From Canibacter sp052085365 (GTDB lineage: Bacteria; Actinomycetota; Actinomycetes; Actinomycetales; Microbacteriaceae), in assembly GCA_052085365.1 (NCBI GenBank), contig JBQDFP010000003.1, positions 1-64,000 of the forward strand: a DNA stretch of 64,000 bases. Reading direction: 5' to 3'. The translations under genes and the position numbers were made by a program. Below the pieces are notes generated by a model. It had not been told where the DNA came from. It saw only the letters and a program-made list of their open reading frames with translations, and did not search any database. Below, one piece after another: positions 50,876 through 59,357 of the stretch. Each line of letters opens with the position of its first letter. Positions within the stretch are counted from its first letter, which is position 1.

Positions 50876-51628
50876 CTAGGCTGCGGCACGCGTCGGCGCA
50901 CCAAAGTAACGGCTCATGGTGCGCCGCCAAGCGTTGCTTGGCAGCTCCGGATACAGCAGGGACGCTGAGACGCAATACTTGCTAACGGAGTGCGGACGAA
51001 CCCCGGATGAATGCAGCAACCGATCGATTGGCCCGCGCGCGCCAGATGACTTCGTTTCAACCAGCACATCGTTCGGGCCGTAATGTTTCGCATCACCGGC
51101 ACGACACTCGAGGTTCAGGTCACACGTCACTCGTTGATCATCGTGGCACAGAGTCACTCGGTGGTACACGGTTTCGAGCACGGGACGCAGCAACCCGCTG
51201 TCCTCCCCCGTTATCGAGGTAATAAAGTCATGAGACTCCTGATCGAGTTCGTGCGGATTCTCGTGGGTGATGCGTTCTTTGACGGTCTGTCCGCGATAGC
51301 CCTTCGACTTGACTTCGAGACGACAGTCACCAGAGTTACTGTACGTGCGGGTACGCACTTTAAAGCGGTGTCTGCGTCCCTGTGCATGCTGTCGGAAGAA
51401 CATGAAATCTGGTGTGTCAAAGTAGACCGTACGGTATTCGAAGACTCGCTCACTACCGATCTGAAGCACACGGAATTCATCCTCCACCTGTGAGAGGAGG
51501 CTGCTCAAGAGCGTACGCGGCACAAAATATTTACGATCGACACGTGTCATCAGTTCAGCCTGCGCGTTGAGCTCTGCGAGCGATATTGGTTCGAGACGCG
51601 CAAGGTTCAGCGGAGCGACCACGTTCAT
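50876..51628 (-). CDS. VTC-domain polyphosphate polymerase-like protein
   Basis: The 250-residue protein is a bacterial VTC domain (related to the CYTH triphosphate tunnel fold). Visible are TRVDRKYFVP near the start, EYRTVYFDTPDFMFFRQH, the basic FKVRTRTYSNSGDCRLEVKSKGYRGQTVKERI run and a late SKYCVSASLLYPEL segment. In yeast Vtc4 the tunnel makes polyphosphate; for bacterial members with DUF4956 partners the activity is not established to my knowledge. It starts in an ATGA overlap with the DUF4956 gene and is the last gene of the operon. Confidence 0.86.
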   Translation of the reverse strand: MNVVAPLNLARLEPISLAELNAQAELMTRVDRKYFVPRTLLSSLLSQVEDEFRVLQIGSERVFEYRTVYFDTPDFMFFRQHAQGRRHRFKVRTRTYSNSGDCRLEVKSKGYRGQTVKERITHENPHELDQESHDFITSITGEDSGLLRPVLETVYHRVTLCHDDQRVTCDLNLECRAGDAKHYGPNDVLVETKSSGARGPIDRLLHSSGVRPHSVSKYCVSASLLYPELPSNAWRRTMSRYFGAPTRAAA

Positions 51629-52278
51629 CGCACTGACCCTTGTTTCGCGAGACGTTCCGTGCCTGCCGCCCGGCTCACCGCGGGGGTCAAACGTGAACGA
51701 ATTCCGCGCCAGTTCAAAGAGCTCTTGCGTTTCGTATAGGACCGTGCCGTGTAGCGCACATCGACAAAGGTTGTGTCACGCACCAGATCCACATCAATCA
51801 CTTCAACATGCGCCACTTTGCCGAGCAGGTTCTCGAGGTGCGCAGTCAGCGCGGTTTGGTCGGTAAAGGCGCGATCGAGTGTGAGGGTGTGGCGACGTGT
51901 GCCAGCGGCAACGTGCGGACTGTCTACTACAAACATCACGAGCAACATGAGCGCTGAGAGCACCGGAGTCACCCAGAGTGGTGAGGGGCGTAAACCAGCA
52001 AGGAGTCCCAACGCGAGAGATACGAAATAGTACGCGATTTCTTGCTGGGTGATCTGGTCACTCCGCAAACGGATAATCGACAGAATACCGAAAAGTCCGA
52101 TGCCCAGTCCGATGCCAACCTCAACCGAGCTCAGCGCAATAGTGACGGCCAGCACACCCACGTTCAATGCAATGTATGACAGCTGCAGATCACGTCGACG
52201 GTGTCGGCGGAAATAAAGTACCGACGCGAGCAGGGTGATGGCTATGAGGTCTGTAACAACCCCGATAATCAATGACAT
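51625..52278 (-). CDS. DUF4956 membrane protein
   Basis: The 217-residue protein has four to five membrane helices in its first half (MSLIIGVVTDLIAITLLASVL, ALNVGVLAVTIALSS, LALGLLAGL, and others) and a soluble C-terminal domain. The segment GIGLGLFGILSIIRLRSDQITQQEIAYYF (about 60-90) is the DUF4956 signature. The same pairing with a VTC protein is common in bacteria and suggests a membrane complex for making or moving polyphosphate; that is inference. GGGAG lies upstream of the ATG. It is 101 bases after the response regulator stop. Confidence 0.85.
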   Translation of the reverse strand: MSLIIGVVTDLIAITLLASVLYFRRHRRRDLQLSYIALNVGVLAVTIALSSVEVGIGLGIGLFGILSIIRLRSDQITQQEIAYYFVSLALGLLAGLRPSPLWVTPVLSALMLLVMFVVDSPHVAAGTRRHTLTLDRAFTDQTALTAHLENLLGKVAHVEVIDVDLVRDTTFVDVRYTARSYTKRKSSLNWRGIRSRLTPAVSRAAGTERLAKQGSVR

Positions 52279-52379
52279 TGGTTTCTCCCATCTATCTCCT
52301 TCCATCATGTGGCGTGGGGATAATGTGACGGTGAGGTCAAAATGAGAGAATTCACATTTAGTCGCCGCTGTCGCAGTTT

Positions 52380-53042
52380 TTACACGGCGCGCAGCCGGTA
52401 TCCGGTTCCCCGCAATGTTTCGATGCGGTCAGTTCCGAGCTTGCCTCGGAGGTAACGAATGTACACATCAACAACGTTCGAGCCGGGATCGAAGTCGAAA
52501 CCCCACACTTGGCTGAGCAGTTGCTGCCGTGTTAGCACTTCGTCAGGATGCCGCATGAGCACCTCAAGGAGGGCAAACTCTCGCGTGGTCAGCTCGATCG
52601 CCTCGCTGCCGACGAGCGCACGTCGAGTACGCAAATCAAGCGACAGGTTCGCCACCTTCAGAATAGTTGCCTCCCCCGCAGACTCAGATCGCAAGCGGAG
52701 GCGAATGCGAGCAAGCAGCTCGTCGAACGAAAACGGTTTACGCATATAGTCATCCGCACCACCGGAAAGCCCGGCAACCGTGTCTTCGATCGCATCGCGA
52801 GCAGTCAAGATGATGACCGGCATTTCAATGCGTTCACCACGGATTCGGCGCAGGACGCTAAACCCGTCAAGGCCGGGAAGCCCAATATCGAGTATGACCA
52901 GGTCGAATTCTCCGGAGCGTGCGAACTCTACAGCGGAGTGTCCGTCAGTGACTGTTTCTGAACGGAATCCGTTCGCGCGGAGTCCCTTTTCGATGAATGA
53001 CGAGATACGATCTTCGTCTTCGGCGATGAGAATGCGTTTCAC
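52380..53042 (-). CDS. OmpR/PhoB-family response regulator of the VTC operon
   Basis: The 220-residue regulator has a receiver (about 1-115) with IAEDEDR, LVILDIGLPGLDGF (phospho-Asp), ILTARD and MRKPFSFDEL, then a winged helix with ELTTREFALLEVLMRHPDEVL and YIRYLRGKLG...TLRGTGYRLRAV at the end. It starts by overlapping the kinase gene by four bases, so kinase and regulator are coupled. Its targets may be the downstream DUF4956/VTC pair and its own promoter. Confidence 0.94.
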   Translation of the reverse strand: MKRILIAEDEDRISSFIEKGLRANGFRSETVTDGHSAVEFARSGEFDLVILDIGLPGLDGFSVLRRIRGERIEMPVIILTARDAIEDTVAGLSGGADDYMRKPFSFDELLARIRLRLRSESAGEATILKVANLSLDLRTRRALVGSEAIELTTREFALLEVLMRHPDEVLTRQQLLSQVWGFDFDPGSNVVDVYIRYLRGKLGTDRIETLRGTGYRLRAV

Positions 53043-54457
53043 TGTTCCTCCTGATGCAGTGGCAGGTCAAGGGTGAATGTGGCACCCTCACCCGGGGTGG
53101 AGTCGACGATAGCACTGCCCCCGTGAGCCCCAGCAATACGGGTCACGATAGCAAGACCGAGCCCCGTACTCTGACCGCGATGATCGGTGTGTGCACGCGC
53201 AAATCGTTCAAAAATCTGGTCCTGATCTTCTTCCGCGATGCCAACCCCGGTGTCACGGACCCAGAGCCGCAACCGCTCACCTAAGGCGCTGCCGCCGAGT
53301 GCTATAACGTCACTAGTGTCGGTGTGTGCGACCGCGTTTGTGGCCAGCTGCAGGAGAGCCTGGGTGAGTCGCTGGCTGTCGACAACTGCGAATCCTTCAG
53401 GAGTTTCGTCAATAACCCATTCGCGCTCCGCCAAAGCGGTCGCCTTCGTGAACGTTTCGACTACGAGATCGGTGAGGTTGGCATAGTTCAGTACGAGGAA
53501 GTCGGGACGTTCACTTCTCGCCAGAAGGATCAAATCGTCGACGAGCCGGGACATACGCCCGAGCTCGTCCTCCACCAGACGCATAGTTTGTTCGCGATCA
53601 TTCGGGTCGTCGCCCATCACCTCGAGATGACCTCGGATGACTGTGATCGGTGTGCGCAATTCGTGTCCGGCGTCATCAAGGAAACGTCGTTGACCGTCAA
53701 ATGCGGATTCAAGCCGGTCGAGCATCCTGTTGAAGGTCTCGGCGAGACGCGCAACATCGTCAGAACCGTCGACATCAATGCGTCGTCCGAGATCGGTCTC
53801 ACTAATACGTGATGCAGTTTCGCGCACGTCGCGAATAGGGGCGAGGACCCGACCTGCAATGAACCAGCCGGTGATTCCAGCAAGGACGAGCGCGACAAGC
53901 GCCACCAGTGACATGATCCAGATGGTTGCCCACGCTTCGTCGTATTCCTCGGCAGGAAACTCAACAATAATGAGCTGCCCAGTGGAGGGACCGCCTTCAA
54001 CAACTACCGGAATAATCGCGTAGGTCACCGGCCCCTGAGCCGTCTGCAGCGACCCCGATTCGGGTGTGGTGACGGAGGCCGCCATACGCACAAATTCGGC
54101 ATCTGTATCGAGCCGGATGCTTGGCTCCCCCACGCTGCGTCGGTCGGCTTCACCGTCGATAATGCTGAATAACGTCTCGGTTTGCTCAGGAAGATTATGC
54201 TGTAGGTGGCTGGTCAACAGTTCTCGCACAGAGAAAAACTCTCGCCCAGTGCTCGGATCTGACTGTGTCGCGAATGTGCGAAACTTTTCTGCTTCGTGCG
54301 AAAGTTCTGCGCTCATCTGCGCATCCACGCGAGCAAACGTGGAGCGAGCCGTCACCACCACAATCGCTACGATCGCCACTGTGACAATGAGTAAGATCCA
54401 CCCCAGGATGCGTGTGCGCGCCGTCAGCCCACGACGACGGTTAGTCGATTTTGCCAT
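53039..54457 (-). CDS. Sensor histidine kinase, HAMP type
   Basis: The 472-residue membrane kinase has two helices (about 15-37 and 182-207) around an extracytoplasmic sensor domain of about 145 residues, then HAMP (about 208-260, IRDVRETASRISETDLGRRID), HisKA with DAGHELRTPITVIRGHLEV (phospho-His) and an ATPase domain with NAVAHT, DTGVGIAEEDQDQIF and GLGLAIV. The sensed signal is unknown. It shares one base with the stop of the upstream acidic-tail protein (TGATG), so the three genes are a translational unit. Confidence 0.94.
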   Translation of the reverse strand: MAKSTNRRRGLTARTRILGWILLIVTVAIVAIVVVTARSTFARVDAQMSAELSHEAEKFRTFATQSDPSTGREFFSVRELLTSHLQHNLPEQTETLFSIIDGEADRRSVGEPSIRLDTDAEFVRMAASVTTPESGSLQTAQGPVTYAIIPVVVEGGPSTGQLIIVEFPAEEYDEAWATIWIMSLVALVALVLAGITGWFIAGRVLAPIRDVRETASRISETDLGRRIDVDGSDDVARLAETFNRMLDRLESAFDGQRRFLDDAGHELRTPITVIRGHLEVMGDDPNDREQTMRLVEDELGRMSRLVDDLILLARSERPDFLVLNYANLTDLVVETFTKATALAEREWVIDETPEGFAVVDSQRLTQALLQLATNAVAHTDTSDVIALGGSALGERLRLWVRDTGVGIAEEDQDQIFERFARAHTDHRGQSTGLGLAIVTRIAGAHGGSAIVDSTPGEGATFTLDLPLHQEEQ

Positions 54458-54726
54458 CAGTCGTCGTCGTCATCGTCATCATCGTCGTCATCATCATCAT
54501 CTCCTGCTTGCCCAGGCGGAGGAGGCGGGACTGTGGATGCGCCATCATCTGCTGGTTCCTGTGACGGCGGCGGGATAGTAGCGTCGTCAGGCGAGCCGGA
54601 CGGCGTGACGTGGACCGCTGGGCCAAGGTCAGGTGACGGGGGCTCTGCGGCGATATCGACCCACACCCAGATACCCACCACTGTCAGAGCGGTGAGCGGT
54701 ATCGATACCCACATGAACCGAGCCAT
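54457..54726 (-). CDS. Single-pass membrane protein with a polyaspartate tail
   Basis: The 89-residue protein begins MARFMWVSIPLTALTVVGIWVW (one helix), then a Pro/Ser/Asp-rich extracytoplasmic linker (DLGPAVHVTPSGSP) and ends in 14 consecutive Asp residues encoded by a GAC/GAT repeat. It may bind metal cations outside the membrane. No family is recognised. The ribosome site GGAGG is only one base from this ATG; an internal ATG at 54714 is a possible alternative. It is the first gene of the kinase-regulator-DUF4956-VTC operon. Confidence 0.65.
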   Translation of the reverse strand: MARFMWVSIPLTALTVVGIWVWVDIAAEPPSPDLGPAVHVTPSGSPDDATIPPPSQEPADDGASTVPPPPPGQAGDDDDDDDDDDDDDD

Positions 54727-54772
54727 GCCTCCAGTCTGACGGATCGCAGGCGACAGGCGGTGAGTTTCGCAT

Positions 54773-54806
54773 GAGAATGTTCTCATAAGTCGGCATCGTT
54801 CTCACG
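54773..54806. promoter_or_regulatory. GTTCTCA direct repeats upstream of the acidic-tail/kinase operon
   Basis: GTTCTCA occurs at 54779-54785 and 54799-54805, exactly 20 bases apart, and an inverted TGAGAA lies at 54773. Tandem half-sites two helical turns apart are typical for OmpR/PhoB-type regulators, such as the one encoded in this operon. The link is inferred. Confidence 0.4.
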
Positions 54807-54817
54807 CCGACATCAAT

Positions 54818-54893
54818 TGGTGCCCCAGATAGGAATCGAACCTACGACACCTTCTTTAGGAGAGAAGTGCTCTATCCACTGAGCTACTGAGGC
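54818..54893 (-). tRNA. tRNA-Arg (anticodon CCU)
   Basis: On the minus strand the acceptor arm GCCTCAG pairs with CTGGGGC, then D-arm GCTCAGTGGATAGAGC, anticodon stem CTTCT/AGAAG around CTCCTAA giving CCU, variable loop, and T-arm GTAGGTTCGAATCCTAT. The 3' CCA is encoded. It decodes AGG. Confidence 0.95.
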
Positions 54894-54921
54894 AAAGTTA
54901 ACCGTGAGAGAGTCTATCGCA

Positions 54922-54960
54922 CAAAAAAGCACCGCCCGAAGTTTCCCTCGGACGGTGCCT
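54922..54960 (-). terminator. Intrinsic terminator after the NlpC/P60-like gene
   Basis: On the minus strand GCACCG-TCCGA pairs with TCGGG-CGGTGC around GGGAAACT, followed by TTTTTT. It closes the gene at 54978 just before the tRNA. Confidence 0.85.
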
Positions 54961-54977
54961 ATTCTGTGTGGTGGTGC

Positions 54978-55709
54978 CTAGCTGAGGCGGATCACCACAT
55001 CGAAGCTATACGGTGATGACCAGTCGCCTGTGCGGAACACGGTGCTTTCAGGGTGTGAGCCACCGTCAGTCCAGCCGCCGTGAACAGCGCTGTGGGTGCT
55101 TCCGTCACCGGTGTACACCGCTACGTGGCCGCCTGACATCATGATGTCGCCGGGCTTAGCCTGTGAAGGATCAATCGGGGTGCCAAATTCGCCAAAGCTC
55201 ATTGGTCCGAGATCTGGGCCGCCAGCGTCGCGACGCTCAACCAAGCCGATTGCTGCCAGGCCGTTCTGTACTGCATCAGTGCAGTCCTGTCCGACACCGA
55301 GCTGATCAAACATTGCGCGCACCAGCGCAGCAGAGTTTGCCCCTACGGGAACGTCAGCTGCCTGACCGTCTTCGCCAGTTTCGCCGTCGGCCGCTTCGGT
55401 GTCAGTTTCTTCAACTACTTCTGGTTCGGGCTCCGGCAGAGCCTCGAGCACACTTTCGATGCTGACCTCAGGAGCTGCAACTTCTTGGCTCTCGCCGGTT
55501 GACAGTGTCTGCGGCTGCGTGCGGAGAGCAAAAGTCAGCGGGTCTTCCATTGCATCGTGCGCATATGCGGGCATCGTTCCGACGCCTACGAGCGCAACCG
55601 TAAAGACGCCTGCAAGTCCGGCACGGACGAAGCCGCCAACTGCTGAAGTCTTCTTTTTGGGAGCGCTGTACAGAGCAACCTCTGTTGAGGGGCTATGTTT
55701 GCGAGCCAT
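54978..55709 (-). CDS. Secreted NlpC/P60-like cysteine peptidase
   Basis: The 243-residue protein has a basic N-terminus, signal helix (about 27-52, GGFVRAGLAGVFTVALVGVGTMPAYAH), an acidic Pro/Glu-rich linker (about 80-125) and a C-terminal domain with the apparent catalytic Cys in GQDCTDAVQNGLA and His in SGGHVAVYTGDG. A second His in STHSAVHGG may complete the triad. It resembles small NlpC/P60-type wall endopeptidases, though the Cys is in an unusual DCTD context rather than the common DCSG. ATG 55709 follows AAAGGGTGGGA. A peptidoglycan substrate is inferred. Confidence 0.78.
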   Translation of the reverse strand: MARKHSPSTEVALYSAPKKKTSAVGGFVRAGLAGVFTVALVGVGTMPAYAHDAMEDPLTFALRTQPQTLSTGESQEVAAPEVSIESVLEALPEPEPEVVEETDTEAADGETGEDGQAADVPVGANSAALVRAMFDQLGVGQDCTDAVQNGLAAIGLVERRDAGGPDLGPMSFGEFGTPIDPSQAKPGDIMMSGGHVAVYTGDGSTHSAVHGGWTDGGSHPESTVFRTGDWSSPYSFDVVIRLS

Positions 55710-55812
55710 TCCCACCCTTTCGTGGATCTATTTCAAAGATCACGGTTTGGTAAACAAGTCTGAAAAAGTTTAACCGATAATAACGAAATTGTCACGCTGC
55801 GCTTGAATCCCG

Positions 55813-55854
55813 TGAAATCCCGCGCGAGTCCTGCCCAACTTGCGCGGGATTTCA
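55813..55854. repeat. Strong inverted repeat between gdhA and the NlpC/P60-like gene
   Basis: A 13-bp perfect stem TGAAATCCCGCGC with its complement surrounds a 16-base spacer. There is no T tract, so it is a possible rho-independent stop only in a loose sense; an operator or processing hairpin is equally possible. Confidence 0.6.
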
Positions 55855-55911
55855 GGGAAGTTTCTTGCTGGCGTGACTGGCATTTTGTCGAAAAAATTCG
55901 GCACTTACCGC

Positions 55912-57264
55912 CTAAATAACGCCCTGTTCGAGTGTCGCGCGAGCAACTGTGACAAACGATGCCGAGTTTGCACCGAGCACATAGTCACCTGCTGTGCCAT
56001 AACGCTCCGAGGCTTCAAACGTCGTGTGGTGCACGTCTCGCATGATCGCCTGCAGTTTAGTTTCGCTCTTCTCGAAGTCCCACTGCGAACGTGACGCGTT
56101 CTGGGTCATCTCAAGAGCTGAGGTTGCAACACCGCCAGCGTTCACCGCTTTACCGGGCCCAAAGAGCACGTTCGCTTCCCTGAAGAGGTCAACCGCATGG
56201 GGAGTCGACGGCATATTCGCACCTTCTGCGACAAGGCGCAGACCGTTAGAGATAAGCGTGGCCGCGTTTTCAGATGACAGCTCGTTCTGTGTTGCGCACG
56301 GGAACGCGAGGGCCCCGGGGACGTCCCACACGCTTCCCGTGCTGCTGAAGTGCGCGCTGGGGCGTCGGTCGGCGTAATCGCTGACCCGGCCGCGCTCAAC
56401 TTCTTTCACCTGTTTCAAGAGCTCGATGTCGAGTCCTGCTTCGTCTACAACGTATCCAGACGAGTCCGAAACAGTGATGGGAATACCGCCCATTTGCTGC
56501 ACTTTCTCGGCAACATAGATCGCGACGTTACCCGAACCCGAGATCAGGACGCGACGTCCGGCAATATCCTCGTTCACACGAGCAAGCATTTCTTGCGCAA
56601 AGAACACCGCGCCGTAACCGGTCGCCTGCGTGCGTACCTCAGCGCCGCCCCAGTCACGGCCCTTGCCGGTGAGCACGCCGGCTTCGTAACGGTTTGTGAG
56701 CTTTCGGTACTGCCCGAAGAGGTACCCGATCTCGCGGCCGCCAACGCCCACATCACCTGCGGGGACGTCGGTTTCTTGACCGAGGTGACGGTAGAGCTCA
56801 GCCATAAAGCTTTGGCAGAACCGCATGATTTCAAAATCACTGCGTCCTGATGGGTTGAAGTCTGCGCCACCTTTGGCGCCTCCGATGCGCTGGCGGGTGA
56901 GCGCGTTTTTAAAGATCTGTTCGAAGCCGAGGAACTTAATGATTGAGAGGTTGACGCTCGGGTGGAATCGAAGCCCGCCTTTGAACGGACCGAGGGCTGA
57001 GTTGAACTGGACGCGGAATCCGCGGTTGACCTGCACATCGCCGTTGTCATCGATCCACGGGACTCGAAACATGATCTGCCGCTCGGGTTCAACGATGCGA
57101 CCCAACACATTTGAATCAACAAATTCGGGGTGTTCATCAAGAACTCCGCCGAGAGTCTCAAGGACTTCCCGGACCGCTTGCTGAAATTCCAGCTCGTTTG
57201 GTCCGCGGGCTTCCGTCACCTCAGATATTCGTTGAATATGTTGTTTTGTGCGGTCACTTACCAC
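55912..57264 (-). CDS. gdhA: NADP-specific glutamate dehydrogenase
   Basis: It aminates 2-oxoglutarate to glutamate using NADPH and ammonium. The 450-residue hexameric type has GGLRFHPSVNLSIIKFLGFEQIFKNALT with the substrate-binding Lys, then GGAKGGADFNPSGRSDFEIMRFCQ with catalytic Lys and PAGDVGVGGREIG. A nucleotide fold follows, with GSGNVAIYVAEKV. The GTG start at 57264 has GGAGGGAG eight bases upstream. The gene is single and divergent to none, lying downstream of dtxR on the same strand. Confidence 0.96.
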   Translation of the reverse strand: MVSDRTKQHIQRISEVTEARGPNELEFQQAVREVLETLGGVLDEHPEFVDSNVLGRIVEPERQIMFRVPWIDDNGDVQVNRGFRVQFNSALGPFKGGLRFHPSVNLSIIKFLGFEQIFKNALTRQRIGGAKGGADFNPSGRSDFEIMRFCQSFMAELYRHLGQETDVPAGDVGVGGREIGYLFGQYRKLTNRYEAGVLTGKGRDWGGAEVRTQATGYGAVFFAQEMLARVNEDIAGRRVLISGSGNVAIYVAEKVQQMGGIPITVSDSSGYVVDEAGLDIELLKQVKEVERGRVSDYADRRPSAHFSSTGSVWDVPGALAFPCATQNELSSENAATLISNGLRLVAEGANMPSTPHAVDLFREANVLFGPGKAVNAGGVATSALEMTQNASRSQWDFEKSETKLQAIMRDVHHTTFEASERYGTAGDYVLGANSASFVTVARATLEQGVI

Positions 57265-57435
57265 AGGCGTCTCCCTCCAGCGCAGATTTCAAATGTACAC
57301 CCATTAAGACAAATGAAATGCTTGTACCTCACATTGTTTCGCACTTTGCGCATGATTTATAGAATTACTCCACAAATCAACGGTATGACCGAACAATGTA
57401 AACTTGTGGATCTCGTGCACCGCGAAATCATTCGG

Positions 57436-58137
57436 TTAGGGCTCAAGTAAGAAAATATGCGCGGCCGTCTCGCGCGCCAGGTCAATACTTTCTGCAGCTC
57501 CGTCAACCTGTACGGTCACAAACTGTTTATTCCTCGTGAACGTCGCCTGTTTACCTGGCAACACTTCAGCCCGCTGCAGTGCAAGCAACAGATCAGGATC
57601 AACCTGAATCGGCTCTGCGAGACGCCGAATATGACCCGAGATTTGGTCTTCACCAGATTCATTGAGCAGGGTTACTGCGTCAATCACGCCAACACGGAAC
57701 GCGGTCGCCGTGTCTTCACCAAGCTCCTCAAGTCCCGGAATCGGATTACCGTATGGCGATTCGGTTGGTCGGTCAAGAATTCCCAGAATCTTGCGCTCTA
57801 CTTCTTCGCTCATGACGTGTTCCCAGCGGCATGCTTCGTCGTGCACAAACTGCCATTCGAGACCGATCACGTCAGCTAGCAGTCGTTCAGCGAGACGGTG
57901 CTTACGCATAACCCGCGTGGCTTTTGCCCGACCGTCGCTCGTGAGTTCAAGATGACGATCTTCGGTAACAACCACGAGACCATCTCGCTCCATGCGCCCG
58001 ATCGTCTGCGAGACCGTCGGGCCTGAATGGCCAAGACGCTCTGAAATGCGCGCGCGCAACGGCACGATTCCCTCTTCTTCTAATTCAAGAATCGTACGCA
58101 GATACATTTCGGTGGTATCGATTAGATCCGAAGACAT
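57436..58137 (-). CDS. dtxR: DtxR/IdeR-family metalloregulator
   Basis: The 233-residue iron-type repressor has a winged helix (about 1-75, MSSDLIDTTEMYLRTILELEEEG and ISERLGHSGPTVSQTIGRMERDGL), a dimerisation/metal domain (RMMRKHRLAERLL, HDEACRWEHVMSEEVE with the His and Cys/Glu ligands), and a C-terminal SH3-like domain. Metal binding enables operator binding in the family. ATG 58137 with GGAGAG upstream is preferred over 58191. It is divergent to serC; no iron uptake gene is adjacent. Confidence 0.93.
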   Translation of the reverse strand: MSSDLIDTTEMYLRTILELEEEGIVPLRARISERLGHSGPTVSQTIGRMERDGLVVVTEDRHLELTSDGRAKATRVMRKHRLAERLLADVIGLEWQFVHDEACRWEHVMSEEVERKILGILDRPTESPYGNPIPGLEELGEDTATAFRVGVIDAVTLLNESGEDQISGHIRRLAEPIQVDPDLLLALQRAEVLPGKQATFTRNKQFVTVQVDGAAESIDLARETAAHIFLLEP

Positions 58138-58230
58138 CCGGCCCTCTCCTTCGACGCGACTATCCTCTACCTTATCGGCCACGCCAGACATTACTGAGTC
58201 GTGTCGCGTAACTGGCTCTAAGATTGGACT

Positions 58231-59349
58231 ATGGCAGATATGAAAATTCCATCACACCTCCTTCCCGAAGACGGCCGTTTCGGCTGTGGACCGTCAAAGG
58301 TTCGCACCGAACAAGTGAACTTCTTGAATTCGCTGCAGCCGTCGACGCTTGGCACATCACACCGCCAGGCGCCGGTCAAAAACTTGGTGAAGAGTGTGCA
58401 GGAGGGGCTCCTTGATCTGTTTCGTGCGCCGGAAGGGTACGAGATCCTGCTCGCCAATGGTGGCGCGACCACGTTTTGGGATTCCGCGGTTCATTCGCTC
58501 ATCGAAGATCGCAGCCAGCACGCAACGTTTGGCGAGTTCGGTGCAAAATTCGCCAAGGCCAGCACTGCGGCACCGTTTTTGCAAGATCCTGACATCCGCG
58601 ACGCTGCCGCGGGCAGCCTTGCAACCCCCGAGCCTGCTGCTGGAGTGGACGTCTACGCATACCCGCATAACGAAACATCGACCGGGGTCATGAGCCCGAT
58701 TCGCCGGGTACAGGGTGATGCTGGGGCGCTTACCGTGGTGGATGCAACGAGCGCAGCGGGCGGTATCGACTTTAACGCTGAAGACGTTGACGTCTACTAC
58801 TTCTCACCACAAAAGAATTTTGCATCTGATGGTGGCTTGTGGTTTGCGTTGGTGTCGCCAGCAGCGATCGAACGAATTCAGCGGGTGACCGGCTCAGGCC
58901 GTTACATCCCTGAGGTGCTGAATCTCGCTGGCGCAATCGATAACTCTCGCAAGAATCAGACCCTGAATACCCCAGCAGTAGCTACGCTCGCGCTGATGGA
59001 CGAGCAGGTACGGTGGATCAACGCCAACGGCGGTCTTGCCTGGGCAAGTTCACGTACAAAAGAGTCTTCGGATCTGCTGTACGACTGGGCTGAGGCATCT
59101 TCAGTTGCGACGCCGTTTGTGCAGGACGCGGATGCACGTTCACAGGTCGTGGTCACAATCGATTTTGACGAGCACATTGATGCGGCGAAAATCGCTCAGG
59201 TGCTTCGTGCGAACGGAGTTGTTGACACTGAGCCGTACCGCAAACTGGGACGTAACCAGTTGCGCATCGCAACATTCACCGCAATCGAACCGAATGATGT
59301 ACAGCAGCTGATCGGCTGCATTGATTACGTGCTCGGGCAGCTCGGCTAG
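58231..59349 (+). CDS. serC: Phosphoserine aminotransferase
   Basis: It converts 3-phosphohydroxypyruvate to phosphoserine, the second step of serine synthesis. The 372-residue mycobacterial-type SerC has FGCGPSKVR at the start, LLANGGATTFWDSAV, and the PLP lysine in FSPQKNFASDGGLW (about 191-204). The C-terminal GRNQLRIATFTAIE closes the fold. Its promoter region is shared with dtxR on the other strand. Confidence 0.95.
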   Translation: MADMKIPSHLLPEDGRFGCGPSKVRTEQVNFLNSLQPSTLGTSHRQAPVKNLVKSVQEGLLDLFRAPEGYEILLANGGATTFWDSAVHSLIEDRSQHATFGEFGAKFAKASTAAPFLQDPDIRDAAAGSLATPEPAAGVDVYAYPHNETSTGVMSPIRRVQGDAGALTVVDATSAAGGIDFNAEDVDVYYFSPQKNFASDGGLWFALVSPAAIERIQRVTGSGRYIPEVLNLAGAIDNSRKNQTLNTPAVATLALMDEQVRWINANGGLAWASSRTKESSDLLYDWAEASSVATPFVQDADARSQVVVTIDFDEHIDAAKIAQVLRANGVVDTEPYRKLGRNQLRIATFTAIEPNDVQQLIGCIDYVLGQLG

Positions 59350-59357
59350 TGTCCTAG

